DNA of 64,000 nt from Granulicella mallensis (lineage in GTDB: Bacteria > Acidobacteriota > Terriglobia > Terriglobales > Acidobacteriaceae), in assembly GCF_014203225.1 (NCBI RefSeq), contig NZ_JACHIO010000026.1:1-64000 (forward strand), read 5' to 3'. Both the position numbers and the translations under genes were made by a program. Position 1 is the stretch's first letter; each line of letters starts with the position of its first letter. Shown one piece after another: positions 1-8,201 of the stretch. The notes beneath the pieces were generated by a model that made no database searches, was not told the origin of the DNA, and was given only the letters and a program-made list of their open reading frames with translations.

Positions 1-180
1 GTTTGCCGCTTAGCGATTGCATCTCTGCTTACATAGACTCATACGAAGGGAGTTTTTCCATGGTTCCCTGAATTTGCAAAAAATCTTGCCGACTCTGCGG
101 GCTCGCGCAGCGCGAGCGCTGACGTCCTGGCGAAATTGGCCAACGTGTGGTCGCCAGCGAGGGCAAAAAGACATAGCATC
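1..180. other. Left edge, upstream of GH92 gene
   Basis: Non-coding edge of the window before the first gene. Short open frames run through it, but none has a convincing start or protein-like composition; the frame of the downstream mannosidase is open from about 136, yet its Tat signal places the true start at 181 or 187. The promoter of the mannosidase presumably lies here; I cannot point to clear -35/-10 boxes. Confidence 0.5.
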
Positions 181-2529
181 ATGGTTATGGCACGTGACGA
201 TCGTTTTTCAGCAGAGAATCCAACCCTCCCTTCTTCGAGTCCCGTTCAACCAGGCAGACGACGTTTTCTCAAGGCCTCCGGTCTAGCTGCGGCAGCTACC
301 GCGATCAGCCCGGTAGCGTTTGCCGCTTCACCCGAACCACAACCAGGCGCCGGCACAGTTACAGATAGCAAGCCGATGCGGCCTCTCGATGCGGTCAACC
401 TTTTGCAGGGCTCGCAATCGACGCCGGTTTTCTCGCATGGCAACACACTGCCCATTGCGACAGCTCCATTCGGCATGGCGCACTGGACGATCCAGACCCA
501 GGCAAACACTCCCTGGATGTTTCAGCCGTGGGCACGGCGCACACAGGGGTTCCGCTGCACGCATCAGCTCAGCCCGTGGCTCGATGACTACGGCCATGCG
601 GTCTTTATGCCATTTCGCGGCAACGTACATCCAGACGCCAGTCCACGCGCTTCGTCCTATATTCCGGAAGACGCGGTGCTCACACCGTATTCTCTCCAAC
701 TCTTCCTGCTGCGCTATCGCGCCAAGGTCGAGCTGGTACCCACCGAGCGCTGCTGCGTTCTCTCGGCCGACTTTGAAGCGCCTGATCCGGCAGATACGGA
801 TCAGACGATTGGCCTGATCCTGGACGTTCCCGCGACGAATTCCGACATCACGGCACACAAGGAGCAGAAGCGGGTACAGTTCACCTCGACCGCGAGCTCC
901 GGCGGCACGCCTGATAACTTTGCGACTTACTATGTCGTCGAGTTCGCGGAACCGTGGGACAGTTTCGAAGTGCAGCCACACTCCGACCACCAGAAGAAGG
1001 AACAGCAGGTCGCCGTGGTGAAGTTCAAGAGCGGGACGAGGTTGGAGGCGCGCATCGGGACCTCGTTTATCTCGTTTGAGCAGGCGCTGTTTAACCTGCA
1101 CGAAGAAGTCGGCGAGCGGTCGCAATCCGCCGTCAAAGAAGCAACAGAGAAGCACTGGAGCGAGATGCTGGAACGCATCGAGATCGAAGGTGCGACGGCA
1201 CAGCAGCAGCGGACGTTCTACTCCTGTCTCTATCGCACGTTGTTGTTTCCCCGCACCTTTCATGAGCCTGTGCCCGGCGGCAAGGGCATGCATCACTACA
1301 GTGCATTCACCGGCAAGATCGCGCCGGGAGTGATGTATGCCGACCATGGCTACTGGGATGTCTATCGCGCCTGGTACCCCCTGATGTCGATTGTTTTTCC
1401 GGAGAAACTCTCAGAGATACTGCAGGCCTGGGTCAATGCGCTGAACGAAGGCGGTTGGTTTCCGCAGTTCCCGGCACCTGGGTACCGTGCCTGCATGTCC
1501 GGTAGCCTGATTGACTCGCTCTTTGCGGATGCGATCGTGAAGGGAATCGGGTCGTTTGACCGCGAGGTTGTTTTTGCCGGGCTGAAGAAGCACGCAACCA
1601 TGCCGGGCGATCCCGACAAAGGCTATGGACGAGTCGGTGTGGAGAAGTATATGAAGCTGCACTACGTGCCTGCTGACCAGATCGAACAGTCGGTTGCTGA
1701 GACCGCCGACGCGGCGTACGGCGACTTCTGCATCGCGCAGATCGCGAAGATTCTTGGCAAATCCGAAGACTACTCCACCTTCATGGCACGGGCCGCCTAC
1801 TGGCGCAACGTGTATGACACAAGTGTCGGCTTCTTCCGTGGCAAGAACGCCGATGGTTCCTGGCTCTCGCCATTTGATTCGTTCACCTGGGGCAGTCCCT
1901 ATGAAGAGGGGTCCGCGTGGCAGCACCGCTGGGATGCCCCGCACGCGGTGAAGGATCTCTTTGAGGCAATTGGCGGTAAAGCGGCGGCGGTGGATGCGCT
2001 CGAGAAGATGGTGACTGTTCCACCGATCTTCCATGTCGGCGTATACGGAGGGGAGATCCACGAGATGTCTGAAATGGCAGCTGTCCCCTTTGGTCAGTAT
2101 GCCCACTCGAACCAGCCCTCGCACCATATGCTGTATCTCTTCGCGGAGGCAGGCCGTCCTGACAGGACCCAGTTCTGGGTACGTCGCACGCTGAACGAGT
2201 TGTACTCGCCGGACTCCTTTGCCGGCGACGAGGATACAGGTTCCATGGCCGCGTGGTACATCCTGAGCTCACTCGGCTTCTACCAGGTGTGCCCGGGTGT
2301 TCCGGAGTATACGATCGGAGCGCCGCTTTTCCCGCAGGCAACTGTTCACCTGCCAGGCGGTAAGACGCTGAAGGTGCGTGCCGAAGGAAACTCCGCGGAT
2401 ACGGTGTACGTTGAAAAGGTTTCCCTTAATGGAGAAGCACGTACCGGCCGAAAACTCTCGCACCGGGAGATCGCTGCGGGCGGCACGCTTCTCTTCAGGA
2501 TGACCGCCCAGGCACCGAAGACGAGCTAA
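181..2529 (+). CDS. Tat-exported GH92 exo-alpha-mannosidase (first paralogue)
   Basis: About 782 aa. A twin-arginine signal (RRRFLKASGLAAAATA, roughly residues 26-41, cleavage after AFA) sends it across the inner membrane folded, so it probably acts in the periplasm or outside. The rest is a full GH92 chain: N-terminal beta-sandwich, then an (alpha/alpha)6 catalytic domain. Visible family motifs are EEGSAWQHRW (Glu of the usual EGNAWQ acid motif kept), GGEIHEMSEM, SNQPSHH (Gln where most members have Glu in GNEPSHH) and GDEDTGSMAAWY. GH92 enzymes are Ca2+-dependent inverting exo-alpha-mannosidases. The His-Glu pair in IHEM sits where, from memory, alpha-1,2-specific members carry their specificity pair, so alpha-1,2-mannosidase activity is my guess. 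Start taken at ATG 181; ATG 187 is equally possible. No carbohydrate neighbours lie nearby in the window. Confidence 0.88.
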   Translation: MVMARDDRFSAENPTLPSSSPVQPGRRRFLKASGLAAAATAISPVAFAASPEPQPGAGTVTDSKPMRPLDAVNLLQGSQSTPVFSHGNTLPIATAPFGMAHWTIQTQANTPWMFQPWARRTQGFRCTHQLSPWLDDYGHAVFMPFRGNVHPDASPRASSYIPEDAVLTPYSLQLFLLRYRAKVELVPTERCCVLSADFEAPDPADTDQTIGLILDVPATNSDITAHKEQKRVQFTSTASSGGTPDNFATYYVVEFAEPWDSFEVQPHSDHQKKEQQVAVVKFKSGTRLEARIGTSFISFEQALFNLHEEVGERSQSAVKEATEKHWSEMLERIEIEGATAQQQRTFYSCLYRTLLFPRTFHEPVPGGKGMHHYSAFTGKIAPGVMYADHGYWDVYRAWYPLMSIVFPEKLSEILQAWVNALNEGGWFPQFPAPGYRACMSGSLIDSLFADAIVKGIGSFDREVVFAGLKKHATMPGDPDKGYGRVGVEKYMKLHYVPADQIEQSVAETADAAYGDFCIAQIAKILGKSEDYSTFMARAAYWRNVYDTSVGFFRGKNADGSWLSPFDSFTWGSPYEEGSAWQHRWDAPHAVKDLFEAIGGKAAAVDALEKMVTVPPIFHVGVYGGEIHEMSEMAAVPFGQYAHSNQPSHHMLYLFAEAGRPDRTQFWVRRTLNELYSPDSFAGDEDTGSMAAWYILSSLGFYQVCPGVPEYTIGAPLFPQATVHLPGGKTLKVRAEGNSADTVYVEKVSLNGEARTGRKLSHREIAAGGTLLFRMTAQAPKTS

Positions 2530-2582
2530 GCTGCTGCTTTGCTCATGGCGCCTCTTTGCCTCGCGCGGACGTGCTCCAGATC

Positions 2583-2624
2583 TTCTACAACAGCACTGCC
2601 CGCGCGGGCAGTGCTGTTGTAGAA
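2583..2624. terminator. Perfect 21-bp inverted repeat after GH92 gene
   Basis: A 42-bp perfect palindrome beginning TTCTACAACAGCACTGCC and ending with its exact complement, with no loop bases to spare. It lies 54 bp after the mannosidase stop codon and between two convergent genes, so a bidirectional transcription stop is the simplest reading, although no clear T-run follows either arm. Confidence 0.5.
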
Positions 2625-2712
2625 AGGGCTTGCTTTACCCTCCGGCCCCTCGGAACGGCTTCGACCTCGAAGAACGGATGACGATATCCCGCCAGACCGA
2701 TAATCCGCTGCA

Positions 2713-3414
2713 TCAGCGTAGGAGATAGTTACCGATTCCGATCCACCAGGATGATTGGTGAACGTACGTATACTCTGCGATGATCTGCAAGAAGATCATT
2801 GCAGGGAGAGCATAGAGATAGACCTTGTGGATACGGCGCTCCACGATGATGTCTCGAACTACGCCTAAGAGAATCAAGGCATCCACTCCAGCGGGTGCGA
2901 AGACGGCGGGCAGACTCGGGATGCGTCCGAAAGCTGCTTCTGTGAGTGCACACGTGGCGATCAGCATAAGGCGGCGATGAAAATCCGGACGTTTGCGCCA
3001 ATAGATCGCCAAAGCAAATGGAACTGCAAAGCAGACTAGTTCCATCACTTCAACGAAGAGGAAAGGCACGGTTGGGAAGGGAAGTTGGCGCTGAATAGCC
3101 AATCTCAGCACGGCGGTTGACGTCGTGTAGCCGAGGACGAGGATGGAGACTGCGAGGCCGGCGCCTACCCAACCCAGCGTACGATGCAGGCGGACATTGT
3201 GTGAGCGTACAAGGGCGGATTGCAGGATGAAAAAGAGCACCCACGCAGAGAAGACAACGGAGTGCAGGTAAACGATCTGCGGAGGCTGGACACTTGGGTG
3301 GAGCAGATTCTGGTTGATGGTAAAGCTAAAGCCATAGACCACAACGGCTGCATTCAACAATGACATGAAGAGATAGAAGTAGCGTTCCAGCATGCTCGCT
3401 CGCTTTGTTGTCAT
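2713..3414 (-). CDS. Polytopic membrane protein of unknown function
   Basis: 233 aa with about six to seven hydrophobic helices, so an inner-membrane protein. Starts at ATG 3414 behind a good TAGGAG site. Two short charged loops, VRLHRTLGWVGAG and RPDFHRRLMLIA, recall the HRxLG and FHRRxM loops of DUF2306-type and cytochrome-b561-like membrane proteins; a relative of that group (218 aa) is encoded at 11438-12094. I cannot assign a substrate or reaction. It runs convergent with the upstream GH92 gene and is not in an operon. Confidence 0.7.
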   Translation of the reverse strand: MTTKRASMLERYFYLFMSLLNAAVVVYGFSFTINQNLLHPSVQPPQIVYLHSVVFSAWVLFFILQSALVRSHNVRLHRTLGWVGAGLAVSILVLGYTTSTAVLRLAIQRQLPFPTVPFLFVEVMELVCFAVPFALAIYWRKRPDFHRRLMLIATCALTEAAFGRIPSLPAVFAPAGVDALILLGVVRDIIVERRIHKVYLYALPAMIFLQIIAEYTYVHQSSWWIGIGNYLLR

Positions 3415-3539
3415 ACGCTCCTATAGCCGTGTGGCTGGTCACTTGCGGTTAGTTGTTGATCTTAAAACGATAGGCTGCCGCAACCGTTTGCTGAAAACGT
3501 GATACATGGGCCATTTACCAAAACACCGTGGGCTCTTAT

Positions 3540-3705
3540 TTATTCCCAATGTGCGGATGACCCAGTCCGTCAGCGCGTCCCACGAGCCGCATCGCATTGT
3601 TTTCCGGATTTCGGTCGCATACGCTCCAGCCCTCGATCATCCGGTGCAGGTTTTTCTCGGTATAGCCTCGCTCGAACTTGGCCATCCATTGCGTGAAGCC
3701 TTGTA
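3540..3705 (-). pseudogene. Decayed fragment resembling DUF1016 (YhcG-type) N-terminal domain
   Basis: The about 300-bp gap between the membrane protein and the TetR gene holds a minus-strand stretch reading FTQWMAKFERGYTEKNLHRM, very like the segment LTAEFGRGFSEKNLRRM of DUF1016/YhcG nuclease-like proteins. After a frame change the reading continues as EIRKTMRCGSWDALTDWV, roughly matching the following EIVSTLSRQLSWTH segment of that family. There is no start, and the frame is broken within 60 codons, so this is a scrap of a lost gene. The match is from memory of the family. Confidence 0.35.
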
Positions 3706-3711
3706 GAAAAT

Positions 3712-4353
3712 TTAGTTGAGCCCTCGTTCGACCATCGTCACGAGCCGCTCGCCCAACGCCAGGATCGCCTCGTGTGGCATCCGATAAAGCGGCCCTTCAA
3801 GCACCAGAAGTGCCAGTCCATGGACCGTCGACCATGCCAGGTACTCCGCATCGCTGCGGCTTTTCTTCGTGAGCAGGCCGCTCTCCAGCATGCGATCCAG
3901 GGCCAGGGAAAGCAGCTGAAAGGCGTTCAGACCCATGGATGCGGTGTTTGCCGGGTTGGGCGAATCAACTGGTGGTGGAACCGAGAATGCCGTACGAAAC
4001 ATCCCGGGTTCTCTCATCGCGAATCCCAGATATCCTATGCCCACCGCACGCAGACTCTTTCGCGCATACACCTGGGGATCGCGTCCTGGACGGCACTTCT
4101 TCATTTCGTCTTCAATGGACGCGGCGACCCGCGACAGGCATGCCGACCGCACCGCATCCAGCAACTCAGCCTGGCCAGCAAAATATCTGTAAGCTGCATT
4201 CGGAGAGACACCCGCCTGCCGTGTTGCCTCCCGCAGAATGACTGCCTTGGGTCCTCCAGAGCGGGCCATCTCGAGCCCGGCCGTCACGAGTGCGTTGCGT
4301 AGATCACCGTGGCGAAAGGTCTTGCGTTTTTCAATGATGACGTTCTTTTTCAT
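3712..4353 (-). CDS. TetR/AcrR family transcriptional repressor
   Basis: 213 aa. The N-terminal helix-turn-helix is clear: RHGDLRNALVTAGLEMA, then VILREATRQAGVSPNAAYRYFAGQ, the TetR DNA-binding core. The C-terminal half has LAWSTVHGLALLVLEGPL, the signature of the WHG (TetR_C_33) ligand-binding domain. It is divergent from the VOC gene that starts 121 bp away, so it probably represses that promoter and perhaps its own; the ligand is unknown. Start ATG 4353, encoding MKKNVIIEKRKTFRHG. Confidence 0.88.
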   Translation of the reverse strand: MKKNVIIEKRKTFRHGDLRNALVTAGLEMARSGGPKAVILREATRQAGVSPNAAYRYFAGQAELLDAVRSACLSRVAASIEDEMKKCRPGRDPQVYARKSLRAVGIGYLGFAMREPGMFRTAFSVPPPVDSPNPANTASMGLNAFQLLSLALDRMLESGLLTKKSRSDAEYLAWSTVHGLALLVLEGPLYRMPHEAILALGERLVTMVERGLN

Positions 4354-4473
4354 TGTCCGTTCAAACTAGAGTGTACCGCGCAGGGGAGCATTGTAGACAG
4401 CATCCACTTAGCGGTGGTAGCGTATGTGGACGATGTTTACTTCGTAGCGATATATCCCAAATGGAGGTGCGAA

Positions 4474-5253
4474 ATGGCAGACGGATTCATCTGGTACGAA
4501 CTTGTTACCAATGATATGGACAAGGCAGTCAACTTCTACAAGAAGGTCGTCGGGTGGGATGTCAAGGATGCCGGTATGCCCGGCTTTACCTACATGATCT
4601 TCGGTAAAAACGGCAAAGACGTTGGCGGCATGATGACCTGGGCTGGCGCGGGCGCGCCCGATCTTCCCACTCAGTGGATGGGCCACATTCACACCGCAAA
4701 GCTCGACGATGAGTTGAAGGCTGTGACTGCCGACGGCGGGACGATTGTGAAGCCCGCTCAGGACATCCCCGGCGTAGGCCGTTTCGCGGTCGTGCTGGAC
4801 CCTCAACAGGTGAAGTACCTGCTCTTCGAACCCGGCAAGGGATATGTTCCGCCTCGGTTGGGTCAGATGGCGGCAGGTAATGTGGGTTGGCACGAACTGC
4901 TTACAGATGACGCAGCAAAAGCCTTCGATTATTACTCCAGGCACTACGGTTGGCAGAAGGATTATGCGCACGATATGGGAGCCATGGGTGCCTACCAGAC
5001 TTTCCGGACCGACCAACCCCTCTATACGGGCGGCATGATGAACCGTAAAGGGCCCGGCATGCCCGAAGGGATTCCCCCACACTGGCAGTACTACTTCCTG
5101 GTCGACGACATCGAGGCTGCGCAGAAACGTGTGATCGAGGCCGGAGGCAAGATCGTGCTGCCTCCCATGGACGTACCCGGAGGTTCACGCATCCTGCAGG
5201 CCACCGACGATCAGGATGGTCACTTTGCTTTGATGCAGGGACCAAAGTCCTGA
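4474..5253 (+). CDS. Two-domain VOC (glyoxalase-fold) protein
   Basis: 259 aa. Two tandem vicinal-oxygen-chelate domains: residues about 3-118 (FIWYELVTNDMDKAVNFYKK) and 128-258 (VGWHELLTDDAAKAFDYYSR), each a beta-alpha-beta-beta-beta metal-binding module. The arrangement is that of the CFP30B-like VOC proteins that usually accompany small stress or antibiotic-response genes. Start set at ATG 4474 because a strong GGAGG lies 6 bp upstream and the protein then begins directly with the first domain; the open frame itself extends to 4309. First gene of a set of three in the same direction and divergent from the TetR gene, its likely regulator. Substrate unknown. Confidence 0.85.
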   Translation: MADGFIWYELVTNDMDKAVNFYKKVVGWDVKDAGMPGFTYMIFGKNGKDVGGMMTWAGAGAPDLPTQWMGHIHTAKLDDELKAVTADGGTIVKPAQDIPGVGRFAVVLDPQQVKYLLFEPGKGYVPPRLGQMAAGNVGWHELLTDDAAKAFDYYSRHYGWQKDYAHDMGAMGAYQTFRTDQPLYTGGMMNRKGPGMPEGIPPHWQYYFLVDDIEAAQKRVIEAGGKIVLPPMDVPGGSRILQATDDQDGHFALMQGPKS

Positions 5254-5279
5254 CCGCGCTGAACTTCATCACCGGCGAA

Positions 5280-5305
5280 GCCGTTCTTCATGGCAGAAGA
5301 ACGGC
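5280..5305. promoter_or_regulatory. Inverted repeat between two VOC genes
   Basis: GCCGTTCTTC and GAAGAACGGC form a 10-bp stem with a 6-nt loop (ATGGCA) in the gap between the two VOC genes. There is no T-run. It could be an attenuator or a processing/stability hairpin in a shared transcript; this is inference from the sequence alone. Confidence 0.35.
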
Positions 5306-5350
5306 CGCCGAACCTTACGGCGAACTTTGAAAACCTGAGAGGAGAGCAAC

Positions 5351-5836
5351 ATGTCGGAGAAGATGATCACCTGTCTGTGGTTCGACCACGGGAAAGCCCG
5401 CGAAGCAGCTGAATTCTATGCCGCCACCTTTCCCGACAGCCACGTCGGGAAGATAAGCGCCTCGCCCACGGATACGCCATCCGGTCCCGAAGGTCAGGAA
5501 CTCATCGTTGAGTTCACCGTCTGCGGCCGCAATTTCATGGGTCTCAACGGCGGTCCGCAGTTCGTCTCCAACGAATCGGTTAGCTTTGTGATTCTTACCG
5601 ACGACCAGGCCGAGACCGACCGGCTGTGGAACGCCATTGTCAGCACCGGCGGCCAGGAAAGTATGTGCGGCTGGTGCAAGGACCGCTGGGGCTTTTCATG
5701 GCAGATCACTCCGCGCGCGTTGCTGGCGGCGACGAAGGACCCGGATCGCGCTGCAGCCAAGCGCGCGATGAACGCGATGATGACGATGCGAAAGATCGAC
5801 ATCGCCGCGATCGAGGCCGCACGCGCGAAACAGTAG
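5351..5836 (+). CDS. PhnB-like VOC family protein (3-dmu-9_3-mt domain)
   Basis: 161 aa. Begins MITCLWFDHGKAREAAEFYAA and contains FMGLNGGPQF, SFVILTDDQAETDRLW and CGWCKDRWGFSWQITP, the usual order in the PhnB / '3-demethylubiquinone-9 3-methyltransferase' VOC family. These proteins bind a metal in a glyoxalase fold; the methyltransferase name is historical and the real reaction is generally not known. Preceded by GAGAGGAGAGCAAC, a good ribosome site. It follows the two-domain VOC gene by 97 bp and probably shares its transcript. Confidence 0.85.
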   Translation: MSEKMITCLWFDHGKAREAAEFYAATFPDSHVGKISASPTDTPSGPEGQELIVEFTVCGRNFMGLNGGPQFVSNESVSFVILTDDQAETDRLWNAIVSTGGQESMCGWCKDRWGFSWQITPRALLAATKDPDRAAAKRAMNAMMTMRKIDIAAIEAARAKQ

Positions 5837-5870
5837 AAGATCATCCACTCAGAGACGAAGAGCGGCTACG

Positions 5871-6029
5871 ATGAAAGATCTCTTTGACCCCACTCTGGCA
5901 GATGACATAAAGCAGCGAATCATGGGCGTCATCCTCAGTCATTACAAGGTCGTCGGACCTCTGAAAACAGGATCGTTCTCAAACGATCCGGCTCGAGGCG
6001 AGGCTATCCAGGAGGCAGGAGAGAGTGAA
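5871..6029 (+). pseudogene. Probable 5' fossil of a DUF1569 gene fused in frame to the next ORF
   Basis: Reads MKDLFDPTLADDIKQRIM and then loses the pattern. These 18 residues match the typical opening of DUF1569 proteins, which are often found just after PhnB-like genes. The remaining 35 codons are open but do not continue that family, so the body of the DUF1569 gene seems to have been deleted or replaced. The frame stays open into the following gene, giving a possible 172-aa fused product from ATG 5871. Family match is from memory. Confidence 0.35.
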
Positions 6030-6389
6030 ATGATCTCGGTTGTGCACATTGGACTACCGTTGGCGCCACCATGGGTTCCTGCCGAAGATTGCGAAAAGAT
6101 TGCGTCGCGCCTGATAGGCCTTCGGCAGAAAATGGAGGGCGCTGGCTACCGATATGAAGTGATGCATGCCTCCCCAGAGGGAGGACTGGCAGAGCTTCGC
6201 AAGCGGCTGCAGAGTGAGCCATGCGATGCTGTGTTGATCGGCGGCGGGGTGGTGGCCGATGAGAAGCTCGCCGTTTTTAAGCAGCAGATTATTGAGGTTA
6301 CAAGGGACGAGGCACCAGGGGCGAAGGTGCTGGAATTTGACCATGCGGTGGATGTCCAGACTCTCCTGGAGCTCGCCTTCTCAATCTGA
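6030..6389 (+). CDS. Hypothetical cytosolic protein
   Basis: 119 aa from ATG 6030, chosen because AGGCAGGAGAGAG precedes it and because the residues upstream look like a fossil of another gene; a start at 5871 would give 172 aa. The protein has no signal or membrane segment and looks like a small alpha/beta fold (MISVVHIGLPLAP, CDAVLIGGGVVADEKL). The glycine-rich strand-turn resembles a nucleotide-binding or NAD-type turn, but I do not recognise the family. Last gene of the VOC set. Confidence 0.55.
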   Translation: MISVVHIGLPLAPPWVPAEDCEKIASRLIGLRQKMEGAGYRYEVMHASPEGGLAELRKRLQSEPCDAVLIGGGVVADEKLAVFKQQIIEVTRDEAPGAKVLEFDHAVDVQTLLELAFSI

Positions 6390-7131
6390 TTCAGCCTTTC
6401 CGCTAACAATTCCTGTTTTCGCAGCTGCTCGGCCTCATCGTTCACAACATTGGAAAGAATGGAACGCGCGGTGCCCTAGATCGCTCCTCCCCGTACAGCG
6501 CGAGCGGTGTGGAGTGTCGCTCCGCTACCGGCTCGAACGTCAACTGGTTCAATCGTGTAATGCAACTCGCAAAGACTACGAAATACGACACACTTCCGCA
6601 GAAACCATCCTCCCTATCTCCTTCGCTCACCAGTAGTTAAGAAGGTTTCTATAGCTTCTGGACAGCTTCTCATGCAGAGCCGCGCCAGCGATCCCGAGGG
6701 TGCTGACAATCTGATGACAAACCAAAGACAAAGGGCTGACGCAGCTATAAAAGCCGAATGATACGTTTGAAATCGTCATGTACTTCTCAGTGATGTCATC
6801 GAGTTAGAACCATGAGTCATACCGTTCGACCAATGCTTCACGATCGATTCTGCAACTCTCCAAATCGGAAGTCATCGGTTCTTTCTGGCAAAAATGATCC
6901 GAGACGAAGTATCGCCGGAAGCTTCAGCGTTCAGTTTGATCCATAGCTTCTATCGATCATGGCGACTTAGGCAGATTACGGAACGCAAGAAAGAGCTAGA
7001 GGTATTACTTGCGGTCGATGCGCTGAGCAAACGCGGACGATATCGGTGGTCAGAGATAGTCAGGGAGATCCAACAATAGCGGCTCATGGAGCGATTGCTG
7101 CTTGCGCAACGTACTGAATCAGGGAACTGGG
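6390..7131. other. Long gene-poor spacer with small ORFs
   Basis: About 740 bp between the VOC set and the dioxygenase gene. At 6411-6636 the plus strand reads as an uninterrupted fragment without a start (LLGLIVHNIGKNGTRGALDR), possibly the end of a lost gene. An ATG at 6812 opens a 44-codon ORF ending at 6946 (MSHTVRPMLHDRFC..., ending SVQFDP), and a second, out-of-frame ORF overlaps it and ends at 7079 with basic residues (FYRSWRLRQITERKKELE). Neither has a strong ribosome site. I assign no function. Confidence 0.4.
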
Positions 7132-8094
7132 ATGATCGAATGTATGCTAAAGCCATTTCGTGAAATACACGCAAAGGACTTGGATCCTGGCTCCCTCAAG
7201 GAGGAGCTGAATGAGCATGGCTACCTGCTTCTGAGAGGGCTGATACCTGCTGAGGATGTAAGACACCTTTTGGATAAGATTGTAGAGATCCTGCATGACG
7301 CAGAGTGGCTCACCGGGGATAGTGACCCTGCTGCTCGCGTCATCAATCCAGGTGCAGCTTGTGGTGATCCTGATCCTGCGTTTAAAAGTGTTTATGAAAA
7401 GGTGTTTAGTCTGGAATCATTCCATGCTTTTGCACATCATGTCGCTTTGCGACAGGTCATGCATCAGCTTGTGGGACCGGACTTACTCATTCATCCGAAA
7501 CCTATTGGACGATTGATCTTTCCAAACTGCGAACGTCTGGTCATCCACGCGCATCAGGATCACGGAGCGGTTGCGGGTGATTCCGAAAGCTACACGATTT
7601 GGATGCCACTACACGACTGCCCGCAGGAGCTAGGTCCGTTGCAGATCCTGGAGGCGTCTCATCGTTATGGTCTTCAGCACGCCGATCCAGAGACAGGAAT
7701 GATTTCAAAGGAGCTGGCGCTCGGAGGTGACTGGGTAGCAGGCAGCCTGAATGCAGGCGACGCACTGATCTTTCATAGCCTAACGGTTCACGCAGCCTCT
7801 CCGAATGTCTCCGACCAGCTCCGTATATCGATGGATTGCAGATTTCAGAGCGCCGAACGAGCAATCGACCCCGCGAACCTTGTGTTCCCAGGATCTTCCG
7901 GGCGGAGAAGCTGGGAGACGACATACCGCAACTGGCGCTCTGACAGCTTGAAGTATTTTTGGACGAAGATGCCGCTGAAGTTGAAACCCTCTAAAGCCGA
8001 GCTTGCCGAGCTTATTCAAACAGCTAGCTCTGAAAGGATGCGATCAAGATATGCGGCAACCCTTCGTCAGCTCGATTCGCAGATGTCTGATTGA
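7132..8094 (+). CDS. Phytanoyl-CoA dioxygenase (PhyH)-like Fe(II)/2-oxoglutarate oxygenase
   Basis: 320 aa. The double-stranded beta-helix is recognisable: the iron-binding HxD as IHAHQDHGAV, followed by YTIWMPLHDCPQELGPLQ, GDALIFHSLTVHAASPN with the distal His, and QLRISMDCRF with the Arg expected to bind 2-oxoglutarate. Such enzymes hydroxylate small molecules, lipids or tailoring intermediates; substrate unknown here. Start at ATG 7132, preceded by CAGGGAACTGGG; the frame is open upstream to a TTG at 7102. Followed 107 bp later by an ABC exporter and then a methyltransferase in the same direction. Base composition is visibly more AT-rich than the flanking chromosome, consistent with transfer. 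Confidence 0.82.
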   Translation: MIECMLKPFREIHAKDLDPGSLKEELNEHGYLLLRGLIPAEDVRHLLDKIVEILHDAEWLTGDSDPAARVINPGAACGDPDPAFKSVYEKVFSLESFHAFAHHVALRQVMHQLVGPDLLIHPKPIGRLIFPNCERLVIHAHQDHGAVAGDSESYTIWMPLHDCPQELGPLQILEASHRYGLQHADPETGMISKELALGGDWVAGSLNAGDALIFHSLTVHAASPNVSDQLRISMDCRFQSAERAIDPANLVFPGSSGRRSWETTYRNWRSDSLKYFWTKMPLKLKPSKAELAELIQTASSERMRSRYAATLRQLDSQMSD

Positions 8095-8201
8095 TGTCCT
8101 GCCGGGGCATATCGATAAGGATCATGAAATTGACTTCACACGATATTCCAACGTACTGAGTTTACGGACGGCTCATTCTGAGAGCCCGTCAAAGAGCAAA
8201 A

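Noticed and set aside
17..286. Short open frame before and over the first GH92 gene
   Set aside because: Overlaps the Tat signal region of the mannosidase in another frame and lacks protein-like features.
2650..2712. Minus-strand peptide MQRIIGLAGYRHPFFEVEAV downstream of the membrane protein gene
   Set aside because: About 40 codons, overlaps the palindrome region, no ribosome site; not convincing as a gene.
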